Counted from the stretch's first letter, positions 34,238 to 41,629 are shown. The stretch: 64,000 nucleotides of DNA from an uncultured Prochlorococcus sp. (GCA_902612005.1 CACMCA010000002.1:1-64000); one strand, 5' to 3'. Numbers and translations: made by a program. Notes: generated from the letters alone by a model not told the origin.

Positions 34238-34282
34238 ACTAAATTAAATACTAGGATGAATAGTTAAGTAAAGATAAATTAA

Positions 34283-35293
34283 ATGCAATTTTCTGATAGA
34301 TATCTAAGTGTTTGGGTTTTCTTAGCAATGTGTATTGGATCTTTATCCGGTTATTTATTTCCTAATTTATCTCAATTTATAGGCGAATTAGAACTCTCAA
34401 GAATAAATCTTCCAATAGCAATTCTTATCTGGGGAATGATTTTTCCAATGATGTTATCAATAGATTTCAAGTCAATAATAAATTTGAAATATAAGATTAA
34501 AGGATTTTCTATTGTCCTTTTTATTAATTGGTTAATAAAACCAGTTTCGATGGCAATCATTGCAGCCTCTTTTTTATATTTTTTATATGGTAATTTTATA
34601 GATCCTGTACTTGCTAAAGAATATGTTTCTGGAATGATTCTATTAGGAATAGCGCCATGTACAGCAATGGTTTTTGTCTGGAGTAATCTTGTTAAAGGCG
34701 ATCCTTTATTTACTTTAATCCAAGTAGCTATTAATGATCTAATATTAATTTTAGCCTTTCCATTATTGTCAAAAATTCTTTTAGGATTTAACAGTATAGA
34801 TATCCCGTTAGATACTGTTTTCGGTTCTGTAATAATCTTTATTTTGGTACCACTTTTTCTAGCAATATTTTTAAAAAATAAAATCTATAGCGAAAAAAGA
34901 ATAAAAAGTATTTTGAATAAAAGTAAAAGTTATTCGTTGTTTTTTTTAATTCTTACAGTCTTTTTATTATTCTTTGTTCAATCAAAATCTATATTACAAA
35001 ATCCTATTCATATAATCTTAATTTCAATTCCATTAATAATTCAGACTCTTTTTATTTTTTATTTAACTGCTTTTTCAATGAAGTTTTTTAGGCAAAAGTT
35101 TTCTATTTCCTGTCCAGGCTCGATGATAGCCGCTTCAAACTTTTTTGAACTTGCAGTAGCTGTATCGATAACTCTTTTTGGTATTAATTCAGGAGCTGCT
35201 TTGGCTACCATCGTTGGGGTACTAGTAGAAGTTCCTTTGATGCTTTATTTAGTAAATATTTCGAAGTCTTCCAAAATATTATTTATAAAGTAA
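34283..35293 (+). CDS. acr3: ACR3-type arsenite efflux transporter
   Basis: 336 residues, about ten spans, bile-acid/arsenite permease superfamily. FPNLSQFIGELELSRINLPI, LLGIAPCTAMVFVWSNLVKG (the conserved Cys in G-I-A-P-C-T-A-M-V is required in ACR3) and a C-terminal SNFFELAVAVSITLFG. Exports As(III). Placed 45 bases after the phosphonate-type transporter: uptake systems for phosphorus let in arsenate, so pairing with an arsenic exporter makes sense. Confidence 0.92.
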   Translation: MQFSDRYLSVWVFLAMCIGSLSGYLFPNLSQFIGELELSRINLPIAILIWGMIFPMMLSIDFKSIINLKYKIKGFSIVLFINWLIKPVSMAIIAASFLYFLYGNFIDPVLAKEYVSGMILLGIAPCTAMVFVWSNLVKGDPLFTLIQVAINDLILILAFPLLSKILLGFNSIDIPLDTVFGSVIIFILVPLFLAIFLKNKIYSEKRIKSILNKSKSYSLFFLILTVFLLFFVQSKSILQNPIHIILISIPLIIQTLFIFYLTAFSMKFFRQKFSISCPGSMIAASNFFELAVAVSITLFGINSGAALATIVGVLVEVPLMLYLVNISKSSKILFIK

Positions 35294-35450
35294 TATTTTC
35301 TTCTTCAAGTTTTTTCTTAAGTTCTAGTGGCATATAAGCAATATCTTTTTTAACTGCATCTATCGCATCTTTATACTTTTCAGGATTAGATAAAAGCGTT
35401 TTTATCAAGTTGTATTGACTTTCTATTTCCTGAAAGGAAAATTTACTCAT
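35283..35450 (-). CDS. hypothetical 55-aa helical protein
   Basis: ATG at 35448-35450: MSKFSFQEIESQYNLIKTLL, then NPEKYKDAIDAVKKDIAYMP and LELKKKLEEENITL. Soluble, mostly helix. Overlaps the end of acr3 by 11 bases, convergent. A palindromic element lies 30 bases upstream. Function unknown. Confidence 0.55.
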   Translation of the reverse strand: MSKFSFQEIESQYNLIKTLLSNPEKYKDAIDAVKKDIAYMPLELKKKLEEENITL

Positions 35451-35480
35451 TTTTAAAAACTTATCACTTTTTTTATTTTA

Positions 35481-35495
35481 GATTGACTGTCAATT
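35481..35495 (-). promoter_or_regulatory. GATYGACWGTCRATC element, copy 2
   Basis: GATTGACTGTCAATT, with a perfect ATTGAC-T-GTCAAT dyad, 31 bases upstream of the minus-strand 55-aa gene. The most symmetrical copy of the family. Confidence 0.55.
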
Positions 35496-35547
35496 TAATC
35501 TGTCTTTAAATATCAACTCCTAAAATAAATTTAATTTTTAAATTATT

Positions 35548-35805
35548 TTGGGTTACTTAAAAAAAGAATTTATTAAATCACTTAAAATTAAAGGGTCCAT
35601 ATTTTTAATAGTGTTAATTATTGGATTTATTTACTCAAGTCCAAAATCAAAAGTAATTATTGCAAATTCTTTGACTTCTTCCGCTAAATTTTTAAACGAA
35701 ACTGTAGAAACAACAGATAAAGATAGTTGGTTTTCTGAACCTGATTTCATTTTTAGTCTTAGGTTAAAATTACGAGAATTATTGAGAGGAACTCAAAGAG
35801 GTTGA
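35548..35805 (+). CDS. small membrane protein (85 aa, TTG start)
   Basis: One span (GSIFLIVLIIGFIYSSP) near residues 17-32, then a soluble part ending in a basic helix (FSLRLKLRELLRGTQRG). No family recognised. The TTG start follows a clear spacer and no ATG is close by. Confidence 0.5.
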   Translation: MGYLKKEFIKSLKIKGSIFLIVLIIGFIYSSPKSKVIIANSLTSSAKFLNETVETTDKDSWFSEPDFIFSLRLKLRELLRGTQRG

Positions 35806-35859
35806 GAAGGAGCTAAATGCTAATTAATTGTAGATCGACGGACAATCGCCGTGCTTTGT

Positions 35860-35952
35860 CTATTGGCCATAACAAATACATTTACCACCTTTCCAGTTTG
35901 AACATTTTTTCTTTTTGCATTTATTTTTCTTTTTCTTTTTCTTATCAGGCAT
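35860..35952 (-). CDS. Lys/Cys-rich micro-protein (30 aa)
   Basis: ATG at 35950-35952: MPDKKKKKKNKCKKKKCSNW then KGGKCICYGQ. Four Cys in C-x4-C and C-x-C pairs with a poly-Lys head: the shape of a tiny metal-binding (metallothionein- or zinc-knuckle-like) or nucleic-acid-binding peptide. A further copy of the palindromic motif (GATCGACGGACAATC, 35833-35847) lies after its stop. Could be chance, since poly-Lys arises easily from A-rich DNA. Confidence 0.5.
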   Translation of the reverse strand: MPDKKKKKKNKCKKKKCSNWKGGKCICYGQ

Positions 35953-35972
35953 CCTAAAAGAGTTTCATTTAT

Positions 35973-36377
35973 TTATTCAACAATAATTGAACCTCCCATC
36001 CCAAAAGGTGCATGTGGAGAACAAACATAATAGTATTTCCCAGCTGATACACCCGTTGTTTTCCATGATAGTTTTCCATCTTGAGTTCCAGGGGTACCTG
36101 ATAATGTCCCTGTCGTTACTTGATCACCGCCTCCACGGGAAAATTCAGTCTTTATATAAAACGGATGACTAAACGCATCAACATTAAAAACAATAGTATC
36201 TCCTTTATTAACAGTAACTGTAGGATCATTCCCACTTACAGATCCATTTTTATCTTTACCACTAAGAATATAGTTTTCTATACTTTCTGCTGAAACATCA
36301 ATATAGTAAGTCTCTGACTTTGCATTCGCTGGAAATGAAAAACCTAAAAGCAAAGGCAATAATAAAAGTGAACGCAT
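35973..36377 (-). CDS. plastocyanin-like cupredoxin
   Basis: Exported type-1 copper protein. Signal peptide (MRSLLLLPLLLGFSFPANA), then a ~110-residue beta-sandwich with ligands H in AFSHPFYIKT, and C, H, M in YYVCSPHAPFGMGG. A Ser/Gly-rich insert (FSRGGGDQVTTGTLSGTPGT) separates the strands. Different from petE plastocyanin; it may carry electrons or handle copper in the periplasm. Near the metal-handling cluster at 40-41 kb. Confidence 0.87.
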   Translation of the reverse strand: MRSLLLLPLLLGFSFPANAKSETYYIDVSAESIENYILSGKDKNGSVSGNDPTVTVNKGDTIVFNVDAFSHPFYIKTEFSRGGGDQVTTGTLSGTPGTQDGKLSWKTTGVSAGKYYYVCSPHAPFGMGGSIIVE

Positions 36378-36405
36378 AAACTTAAGGAATTTATATAAAC
36401 ATATT

Positions 36406-36432
36406 AAAAAAAAAAAGAGCTAATTGCCCTTA
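36406..36432 (-). terminator. hairpin with long T run in the leader of the cupredoxin gene
   Basis: Read on the minus strand: AGGGC-aatta-GCTCT followed by about twelve T, starting right after a palindromic element copy and ending ~30 bases before the cupredoxin ATG. It could be the terminator of the 36489 gene or a leader attenuator. Confidence 0.65.
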
Positions 36433-36437
36433 TTTTA

Positions 36438-36452
36438 GATCGACCTTCAATT
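36438..36452 (-). promoter_or_regulatory. GATYGACWGTCRATC element, copy 3 (degenerate)
   Basis: GATCGACCTTCAATT, two mismatches to the dyad. Same order as at 24474 and 38980: element, hairpin with T run, gene (here the cupredoxin). Confidence 0.45.
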
Positions 36453-36488
36453 ACTAACTTTTAGCGGTGCAAGTAGTAAGCGTTTCCT

Positions 36489-36776
36489 TTATGGATCAAG
36501 CTTTGATGTTAGTTGGCAAAAAGTAGCATTATTTATTTTTAGACATTTATTGTATTTTGCCTGTAAAACTTTTTGTGCTTCTGTCTTTATGCAAAGATCC
36601 AAGTAATTTTTTGCAAATTGGGTCATCCCAATTTCGTTATATTCTGAATATTTCAAACCTGGTCTTTTGCATTGAGAGACTATTTGTTTGTAAGTAGGTT
36701 CTTTTTGAAAAAGATTTGCTTTAACAGCAGTAGGTAAAGCGACAACAGCTAAAAGTGGGAGTAGTAAGCGTTTCAT
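36489..36776 (-). CDS. exported hypothetical protein (95 aa)
   Basis: Signal peptide of the shared type (MKRLLLPLLAVVALPTAVKA). The mature part has four Cys (VSQCKRPGLKYSEYNE, LDLCIKTE, YNKCLKINNATFCQ), likely two disulfides. Function unknown; periplasmic. Downstream (36465-36488) a second, start-less copy of the signal-peptide coding DNA can be made out. Confidence 0.65.
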   Translation of the reverse strand: MKRLLLPLLAVVALPTAVKANLFQKEPTYKQIVSQCKRPGLKYSEYNEIGMTQFAKNYLDLCIKTEAQKVLQAKYNKCLKINNATFCQLTSKLDP

Positions 36777-36804
36777 TTAAGCTTTCCTTATTTTGTAAAA
36801 ATTT

Positions 36805-37689
36805 TTATTTATTTTGATATATTAATTCTGGGTTATAAGAATGAACAAATAACATTGGCTCTTCATTATCTACATCAGTAACTATGTGAAATTTATTATC
36901 ATCATAATTTACTGCTATTCCTCCAGCCCAATTCATGTAGGGGATTTTATATTGATTAATAATTGTATTTGAATCCCAATCATAAATATAGATTTCCCTA
37001 TTTAAACCACTCAATATCCAGATTTTTTTATTTAATACATCATAATCAAGCCCACTAATATCAAAACTATTTAATTGATTTTCATAGTTGGAGAACTTTT
37101 CAATTTTTCTAAAACTAAGTATTTTATTTAATTCACCGTTAATTTTTATTAGCATTGCTGGAAAATCTTGTTTTGCAACAATATATGTTTCCTCTTCTGG
37201 TAAAAAAGTTATTGCCTCTAGTCCATGACTTTTATTTAAGGTCTGCAATTTAAAGAATTTTTTTATAAGTGAAAAATTCTTCATTTCACTTAATAAGTAG
37301 TTTTTATGTTTTCCGCTATCCAATTCAACAGTAACTACTTTAGGATATTGAGATTCTATTACAGCTACTAAAAGATTACGTTTTTTATTCAAGGTAATAC
37401 CTTCACTTTCATCGAGAGGAGAATTAATTGTTTTTTTTCGATTTATATCTCCTTTAAGATCTAAATTAAACAATTTGGAAGTGTCGTCACTAACCGTCCA
37501 AAGAGACTTTTTATCTACATCAAAAACTAAACCTGAAGGTTCATCAAATTCTAAGTCAACATTGGCTATTGCTCTTTGACTAATAAAATTAATATGAGGA
37601 GTATCTAATCTATCTTTGATTTGTATATTTGCATTAACAGAATTAGGTAAAGCGATAGTAGCTATTAGTGGAAATAGTAAGCGTTTCAT
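36805..37689 (-). CDS. SdiA-regulated/YjiK-like beta-propeller protein, exported
   Basis: I use the ATG at 37687-37689 (MKRLLFPLIATIALPNSVNA signal peptide) rather than the longer frame to 37746, which would overlap the upstream gene by 60 bases. About 294 residues with repeated WTVSDDTSKLFNLDLKGDIN, ESEGITLNKKRNLLVAVIES and HGLEAITFLPEEETYIVAKQ blades, the pattern of the SdiA-regulated family. Role unknown; likely binding in the periplasm. The start overlaps the pentapeptide gene's stop (ATGA), so translation is coupled. Confidence 0.75.
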   Translation of the reverse strand: MKRLLFPLIATIALPNSVNANIQIKDRLDTPHINFISQRAIANVDLEFDEPSGLVFDVDKKSLWTVSDDTSKLFNLDLKGDINRKKTINSPLDESEGITLNKKRNLLVAVIESQYPKVVTVELDSGKHKNYLLSEMKNFSLIKKFFKLQTLNKSHGLEAITFLPEEETYIVAKQDFPAMLIKINGELNKILSFRKIEKFSNYENQLNSFDISGLDYDVLNKKIWILSGLNREIYIYDWDSNTIINQYKIPYMNWAGGIAVNYDDNKFHIVTDVDNEEPMLFVHSYNPELIYQNK

Positions 37690-38144
37690 GGTTGTATTAG
37701 AGAGTTGTTTTCGCAGACCCATCCACTTGGTAAAGATATTGGACAACCGCTGATATTGCTTGCTGTAATATCTCTCAGGTCGGCACCACTCAACTCGGCA
37801 CCACTCAGGTTGGCACTATCTAGGTCGGCACGTTTCAGAATTGCACCACTGAGGTCAGCACCACTCAAGTCGACACCCATCAAGTCGGAAATAGCTAGGT
37901 TGGCGCCATTTAGCTTTGCACCACTAAGGTTGGCACCACTCAGGTCGGCACTTCTAAGGTTTATAAAACTCAGGTTGGCATCACTCAGGTCGGCACCACT
38001 CAGACTGGCACGAAACAGGTTTGTATGAGCCAAGTTCCCACCTGGTCTTATCTCACTTTCTTTAGGCTCTAGATGATCAGCAAAAGATACTGTTGGTGTA
38101 ATTGTAAGAGCAAGTACGCCTGCGATTGCTAATGCTTTTTTCAT
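37686..38144 (-). CDS. exported pentapeptide-repeat protein
   Basis: 152 residues: signal peptide (KKALAIAGVLALTITPTVSF) then about 15 A(D/N)LSG-type pentapeptides (residues 34-130; for example LSGADLSDANLSFINLRSAD) forming a right-handed square helix, closed by a Cys-containing cap (SGCPISLPSGWVCEN). Widespread in cyanobacteria, function unclear. The repeated CAGGTCGGCACCACT-like DNA makes it prone to recombination. Confidence 0.9.
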   Translation of the reverse strand: MKKALAIAGVLALTITPTVSFADHLEPKESEIRPGGNLAHTNLFRASLSGADLSDANLSFINLRSADLSGANLSGAKLNGANLAISDLMGVDLSGADLSGAILKRADLDSANLSGAELSGADLRDITASNISGCPISLPSGWVCENNSLIQP

Positions 38145-38197
38145 TAATATTTACCTGCTAATCCCATAATGACAAATCTGAATCTTTGAAAAAATAA

Positions 38198-38536
38198 TTA
38201 ACCTGTGAATCCCATTTTCTGTTCTGCTGCCATTAATGATCCAACAAGCTTATGCTCAGCAACTTTTTCATCGTCAGTCATAACTGGCTTGATATCAAAA
38301 TCTATATCAAACTTAACTTTCCAAGGAGCAAAGTGTTCTGTCATTTTTATACCTGCTGAAGCCTGGACAATAATATAAACATTATTTGAGTAAGAGGCAT
38401 GATACCTGCCCAAAACTTTAAATCCTTCAAACTCATCATTCAAAGTTCCATCTTCAACAACCTTTAAAAAAAGATCGTAAGCTGCACCCATGAGAGCAAC
38501 ATTTTTAAAAGTTGCAGTTACAAAATAAGTATTCAT
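38198..38536 (-). CDS. ABM-like small protein (112 aa)
   Basis: NTYFVTATFKNVALMGAAYD, then FEGFKVLGRYHASYSNNVYI and HFAPWKVKFDIDFDIKPVMT. Paralogue of the gene at 39002 (same length, FELISRVHAPQTGEVFV, HFGIWRAKFGVEWNVLPV). Dimeric alpha/beta-barrel fold is likely. Substrate unknown. Palindromic element copy about 95 bases upstream. Confidence 0.65.
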   Translation of the reverse strand: MNTYFVTATFKNVALMGAAYDLFLKVVEDGTLNDEFEGFKVLGRYHASYSNNVYIIVQASAGIKMTEHFAPWKVKFDIDFDIKPVMTDDEKVAEHKLVGSLMAAEQKMGFTG

Positions 38537-38629
38537 TTAATTAATAAATCTAAAATTATTTCTAGGATATATTATTTAAAATTGAGTTAAGGATCTTGAA
38601 TTGAATACTTGTACTATGGAACTTTTAAA

Positions 38630-38643
38630 ATCGACAATTAATC
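38630..38643 (-). promoter_or_regulatory. GATYGACWGTCRATC element, copy 4 (degenerate)
   Basis: ATCGACAATTAATC, overlapping the stop of the 38638 gene and about 95 bases upstream of the next minus-strand gene start (38536), in the same orientation as the other copies. Confidence 0.35.
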
Positions 38644-38946
38644 ATGATAACCAACTTTAGAAACAATATTTCCTGAAACAGGGTCAGTAACTCCAAGTTC
38701 TGGAGACAACTCTTCCATAAATCCTCTAACCTCATCAAGGTGAGCAATCATAGCTGGTCTTTGAGCTGCAATAGCTTCTGCACTTTTCCAGATCCCAACA
38801 AAACAGTAATCATAATCTCCAGTTTTAGCGATATATCTTTGAGTCATCCCCTCAAAACTTGTTTTATCTATTACTTCGAAATACTTATCTACACAATCAG
38901 ACTTTAATTTAAATCGAACAACATTCATAAAATTTTGAGCAGTCAT
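38638..38946 (-). CDS. antibiotic-biosynthesis-monooxygenase (ABM) domain protein
   Basis: 102 residues: FMNVVRFKLKSDCVDKYFEV, then YIAKTGDYDYCFVGIWKSAE and AAQRPAMIAHLDEVRGFMEE, the usual ABM strand-helix-strand with a W in the third strand. Could be a heme- or quinol-related mono-oxygenase; no metal site is visible. The ATG touches the T run of a leader hairpin (38947-38971). Confidence 0.75.
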   Translation of the reverse strand: MTAQNFMNVVRFKLKSDCVDKYFEVIDKTSFEGMTQRYIAKTGDYDYCFVGIWKSAEAIAAQRPAMIAHLDEVRGFMEELSPELGVTDPVSGNIVSKVGYHD

Positions 38947-38971
38947 AAAAAAAGAGGGTTTTTATACCCTC
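38947..38971 (-). terminator. hairpin with T7 abutting a start codon
   Basis: Minus strand: GAGGGT-ataaaa-ACCCTC then TTTTTTT directly followed by the ATG of the ABM gene. Either it ends the upstream ABM-like gene's transcript or it works as an attenuator. The same layout is seen at 26271-26295. Confidence 0.75.
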
Positions 38972-38979
38972 CAATTTTA

Positions 38980-38994
38980 GATCGACTGTCAATC
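38980..38994 (-). promoter_or_regulatory. GATYGACWGTCRATC element, copy 5
   Basis: GATCGACTGTCAATC, one mismatch from perfect symmetry, between the stop of the 39002 gene and the hairpin leader of the 38638 gene. Confidence 0.6.
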
Positions 38995-39001
38995 AATTAA
39001 A

Positions 39002-39322
39002 TTATCCCATCGCTGCTACTTCTTCAGCAAGTTGTTTATTTCTTAGAATAACTTCTTCATCATTAAAAACAGGAAGTACATTCCATTCAACGCCAAATTT
39101 TGCTCTCCAAATACCAAAATGTTCAGCCATTTTAAGATGACTGTCAGCTTTGCATGTTACGAAAACTTCTCCGGTTTGAGGAGCATGGACTCTACTTATC
39201 AATTCAAAGCCGTCAAAATTATCCTTAGGTGCGCCGGAAGCAATATATTGTTCAAAGAGTTTGTACCCTTCAGATTGCGAAAGAGTATCTGGGATAACTC
39301 CATGAACGTGATAGTAAGCCAT
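39002..39322 (-). CDS. ABM-like small protein (106 aa)
   Basis: AYYHVHGVIPDTLSQSEGYK, then FDGFELISRVHAPQTGEVFV and HLKMAEHFGIWRAKFGVEWN. Paralogue of the gene at 38198 and likely the same fold. With 38198 and 38638 it forms a minus-strand set of three small ABM-like genes, each preceded by a copy of the palindromic element, suggesting joint control. Confidence 0.65.
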   Translation of the reverse strand: MAYYHVHGVIPDTLSQSEGYKLFEQYIASGAPKDNFDGFELISRVHAPQTGEVFVTCKADSHLKMAEHFGIWRAKFGVEWNVLPVFNDEEVILRNKQLAEEVAAMG

Positions 39323-39404
39323 AATTAAAATTCAATAGTGTAATTTCAATCTAAAAACGATAATTTAAAAAGCATTTAATTTATCTTTAAATTTAGATTT
39401 TTAT

Positions 39405-39418
39405 ATCGACAGTCAATC
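39405..39418 (-). promoter_or_regulatory. GATYGACWGTCRATC element, copy 6
   Basis: ATCGACAGTCAATC, about 83 bases upstream of the 39002 gene (start 39322), same orientation. No clear hairpin follows. Confidence 0.55.
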
Positions 39419-39661
39419 ATCTATTTACTGATTGATATCTCTCTCTCGACTTTATCTCAAATAATTTATATTTGGCTTCAGTTGTATGCCTGCAACTACC
39501 TCATGACAACCATGTATTAATCCTAGGACTGGTAATTAAATAACAGTCTCAAAATTTGGTCCTCTACCCGAACTTTATTCTTCCTTAAACCGTACATTGT
39601 GATACTCATAAATAATATGCGTTGGTAGTTAGAACATAGGTGTAGTAAGTAAGAGGAAATC

Positions 39662-39802
39662 ATGAATAAAAGAGTTCCTTATACAATCATTCCTAAATAC
39701 TTTAGGACTATTAATGATATAGATAATGGAGCAAATATTAAAGTAATTTATTGGAAACTTAAGTGTGAAGAGAACCCTTCATATCGCGGCTACGAAATTT
39801 AA
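39662..39802 (+). CDS. hypothetical 46-aa basic protein
   Basis: ATG at 39662: MNKRVPYTIIPKYFRTINDI then KVIYWKLKCEENPSYRGYEI. Soluble. The ~330 bases before it hold only the palindromic element copy and no other gene. Confidence 0.45.
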   Translation: MNKRVPYTIIPKYFRTINDIDNGANIKVIYWKLKCEENPSYRGYEI

Positions 39803-39844
39803 AATATTGCTATGCTATTTAGATTAAAATAAAGATTATAAATA

Positions 39845-40087
39845 ATGAAAAATAAAGTTCTTCCTTTTATCAAAAAATACCCAATGAGCATTTTATTAGC
39901 GATTATTGCTATTAATTTATTCTCTATTGCTAGCAGTTTAAGAACAGAAGCTTATTTAAATAGGGAAAAGAATCTTTGTATTAAATATTTAAAACATCAA
40001 ATAGATCGAGATACTCTTATCAAAAAGCTAAGAATAGTTAAGCAGGCAAATCCATCTAGTATTTGTGACTCTGTTCTTAAAAGTTAA
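39845..40087 (+). CDS. membrane-anchored Cys-pair protein (80 aa)
   Basis: N-terminal span (MSILLAIIAINLFSIASSL) used as uncleaved anchor, then LNREKNLCIKYLKHQIDRDT and NPSSICDSVLKS. The Cys-helix-Cys arrangement resembles the small exported proteins at 12234 and 29478. First gene of a plus-strand group leading into metal-handling genes. Function unknown. Confidence 0.6.
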   Translation: MKNKVLPFIKKYPMSILLAIIAINLFSIASSLRTEAYLNREKNLCIKYLKHQIDRDTLIKKLRIVKQANPSSICDSVLKS

Positions 40088-40090
40088 AAA

Positions 40091-40543
40091 ATGCAATTAA
40101 AGTCTTTTACACCATTGGTTGCAGTATTTGGTACTTCATTTCTTATAACTATTATTTTGATTAAAAGCTTCCAAGTTTTTATGGGCATATCAATATGTCT
40201 TTTAGCGATGCTGAAGCTTATGGATATTGAAGCTTTTGGTTTGAGTTATAAAAAATATGATTTAATTACTTCTCGATTTAAAAATTGGATTTATATCTAT
40301 CCTTTTTGCGAATTATTAATTGGCTTATGTTTTTTACTATCTTCACCTCCCTCTTCAATTATTGTAATTGCTTTAATACTAGGAATTTTTGGAATGGCAT
40401 CAGTTTTTAAAGCTGTTTATTTAGATAAATTAAAATTAAATTGTGCATGCGTTGGAGGATATACAAAAATTCCTTTAGGAATTATTAGTTTTATTGAAAA
40501 TCTTTTAATGGCAATTATGAGTGCTTTGATTTTGATTAAATAA
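40091..40543 (+). CDS. MauE/DoxX-like redox-associated membrane protein
   Basis: 150 residues, four spans. The loop before the last span has LKLNCACVGGYTKIPLG, with a Cys pair as in MauE/MerT-like proteins that pass thiols or metals across the membrane. Starts 3 bases after the previous stop. Its neighbours (DUF411, DUF3721) suggest a role in copper or other metal handling; inference. Confidence 0.7.
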   Translation: MQLKSFTPLVAVFGTSFLITIILIKSFQVFMGISICLLAMLKLMDIEAFGLSYKKYDLITSRFKNWIYIYPFCELLIGLCFLLSSPPSSIIVIALILGIFGMASVFKAVYLDKLKLNCACVGGYTKIPLGIISFIENLLMAIMSALILIK

Positions 40544-40604
40544 CAATTTTATAAAATTTCATTTATTTTATTAATAGTTTTGAAAATAAGAATTCCTTAC
40601 TGAA

Positions 40605-41123
40605 ATGGCATTTAAGAAATCATTCTTTAAGAAGCATTTACTAAAGACTCTTTTATTTTCTGGATTTCTCATAGTAAATATATTTAATGCCCAAAAGAGT
40701 AGTGCTAAAAATCAAGATAATATAGATATACCTAAAGTCGTTTCTTATAGATCAGCATCATGCGGTTGTTGTAAGCAATGGGTAAATCATTTACGCCAAA
40801 ATGGATTAGAAGTTGTTGATAACATTCTTGAAGATGTTTCGGGAATTAAAAACCAATATAAAATTCCCAATAATTTAAAGTCCTGCCACTCTGCAAAAAT
40901 AGGAAACTACGCAATTGAAGGACATGTGCCGATTGAATCAATCACCAAACTTTTTAAAGAAAAACCAATTATCTCTGGTATAGCAGTTCCTGGCATGCCT
41001 CTTGGTTCGCCTGGAATGGAAATGCATTCTCACGAATCACACTCGCATAATTATGAAAATTACAAAGTAGTTTCATTTAGTAATAGTGGCAAAACAAAAA
41101 TATTCGACAAAATTTCACCCTAA
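40605..41123 (+). CDS. DUF411 metal-binding exported protein
   Basis: 172 residues: signal/anchor segment (LLKTLLFSGFLIVNIFN), then the DUF411 core with CGCCKQWVNHLRQNG and CHSAKIGNYAIEGHVP. The C-terminal loop is GIAVPGMPLGSPGMEMHSHE plus His residues. The Cys, His and Met clusters are those of copper-binding DUF411 proteins found near copper resistance genes. Probably periplasmic. Confidence 0.88.
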   Translation: MAFKKSFFKKHLLKTLLFSGFLIVNIFNAQKSSAKNQDNIDIPKVVSYRSASCGCCKQWVNHLRQNGLEVVDNILEDVSGIKNQYKIPNNLKSCHSAKIGNYAIEGHVPIESITKLFKEKPIISGIAVPGMPLGSPGMEMHSHESHSHNYENYKVVSFSNSGKTKIFDKISP

Positions 41124-41146
41124 CAAAAATACTAATTTAATTAATA

Positions 41147-41368
41147 ATGACTTTTGTTTTTAGAAAGATAAAAATTCTTACTTTTTTCATTTTTATATTT
41201 CTTAATTTCAATTCATATTCACATGCTCATATGAAAGGAACATATTCTTCTGAGCAAGATGCTTTAAAAAAGTCATTAGAACTTGGTTGTCAAGGAACAC
41301 ATAAGAACAAAGAGAAATGGCTTCCATGTGAGGATGAAAAAGAATTACATATGTACCTAAGAATGTAA
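41147..41368 (+). CDS. DUF3721-type exported protein (73 aa)
   Basis: Signal peptide (ILTFFIFIFLNFNSYSHAHM), then SEQDALKKSLELGCQGTHKN and EKWLPCEDEKELHMYLRM. The G-C-x-G-x-H ... W-x-P-C pattern is the DUF3721 signature, found in marine cyanobacteria next to DUF411 genes. Putative metal (copper) binding. Confidence 0.8.
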   Translation: MTFVFRKIKILTFFIFIFLNFNSYSHAHMKGTYSSEQDALKKSLELGCQGTHKNKEKWLPCEDEKELHMYLRM

Positions 41369-41629
41369 ATGCAAAAATTTAAACTTAGTAAAAGGAAAAT
41401 ACATAGAAAAGTAGCTGCAATTTCTTCAATACCTTTATTAATTACTCTTATATCTGGGACTATCTATAGTTTTCTTCAACCATTAGGAGTAGATGCTTTT
41501 TGGTTGATCAAATGGCATACAGGTAATTTTGGCATTATTAATTTGCAGCCTTTTTATTCGATATTTCTTGGCATTGCATCGATAATCTCTGTAATATCTG
41601 GCATTAGATTATTACAAAAGAATTCTTAG
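41369..41629 (+). CDS. small two-span membrane protein (PepSY-TM-like)
   Basis: 86 residues: basic start KRKIHRKVAAISSIPLLITL, then ISGTIYSFLQPLGVDAFWLI and a second span (IFLGIASIISVISGIRLL). The R-K-x-H-R start and two spans resemble the N-terminal part of PepSY-associated membrane proteins. Starts directly at the upstream stop. Probably part of the metal-handling group. Confidence 0.6.
   Translation: MQKFKLSKRKIHRKVAAISSIPLLITLISGTIYSFLQPLGVDAFWLIKWHTGNFGIINLQPFYSIFLGIASIISVISGIRLLQKNS

Noticed and set aside
37690-37746. Longer start for the beta-propeller gene (extra 19 residues)
   Set aside because: Would overlap the pentapeptide gene and hide the signal peptide; the ATGA junction at 37686-37689 is the natural start.
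37760-38010. Repetitive DNA that might be an array or intergenic repeat
   Set aside because: Fully explained as codons of the pentapeptide-repeat protein.
37705-38028. Plus-strand frame rich in Ser/Ala/Leu/Arg
   Set aside because: Artefact of the tandem pentapeptide-coding DNA read backwards.
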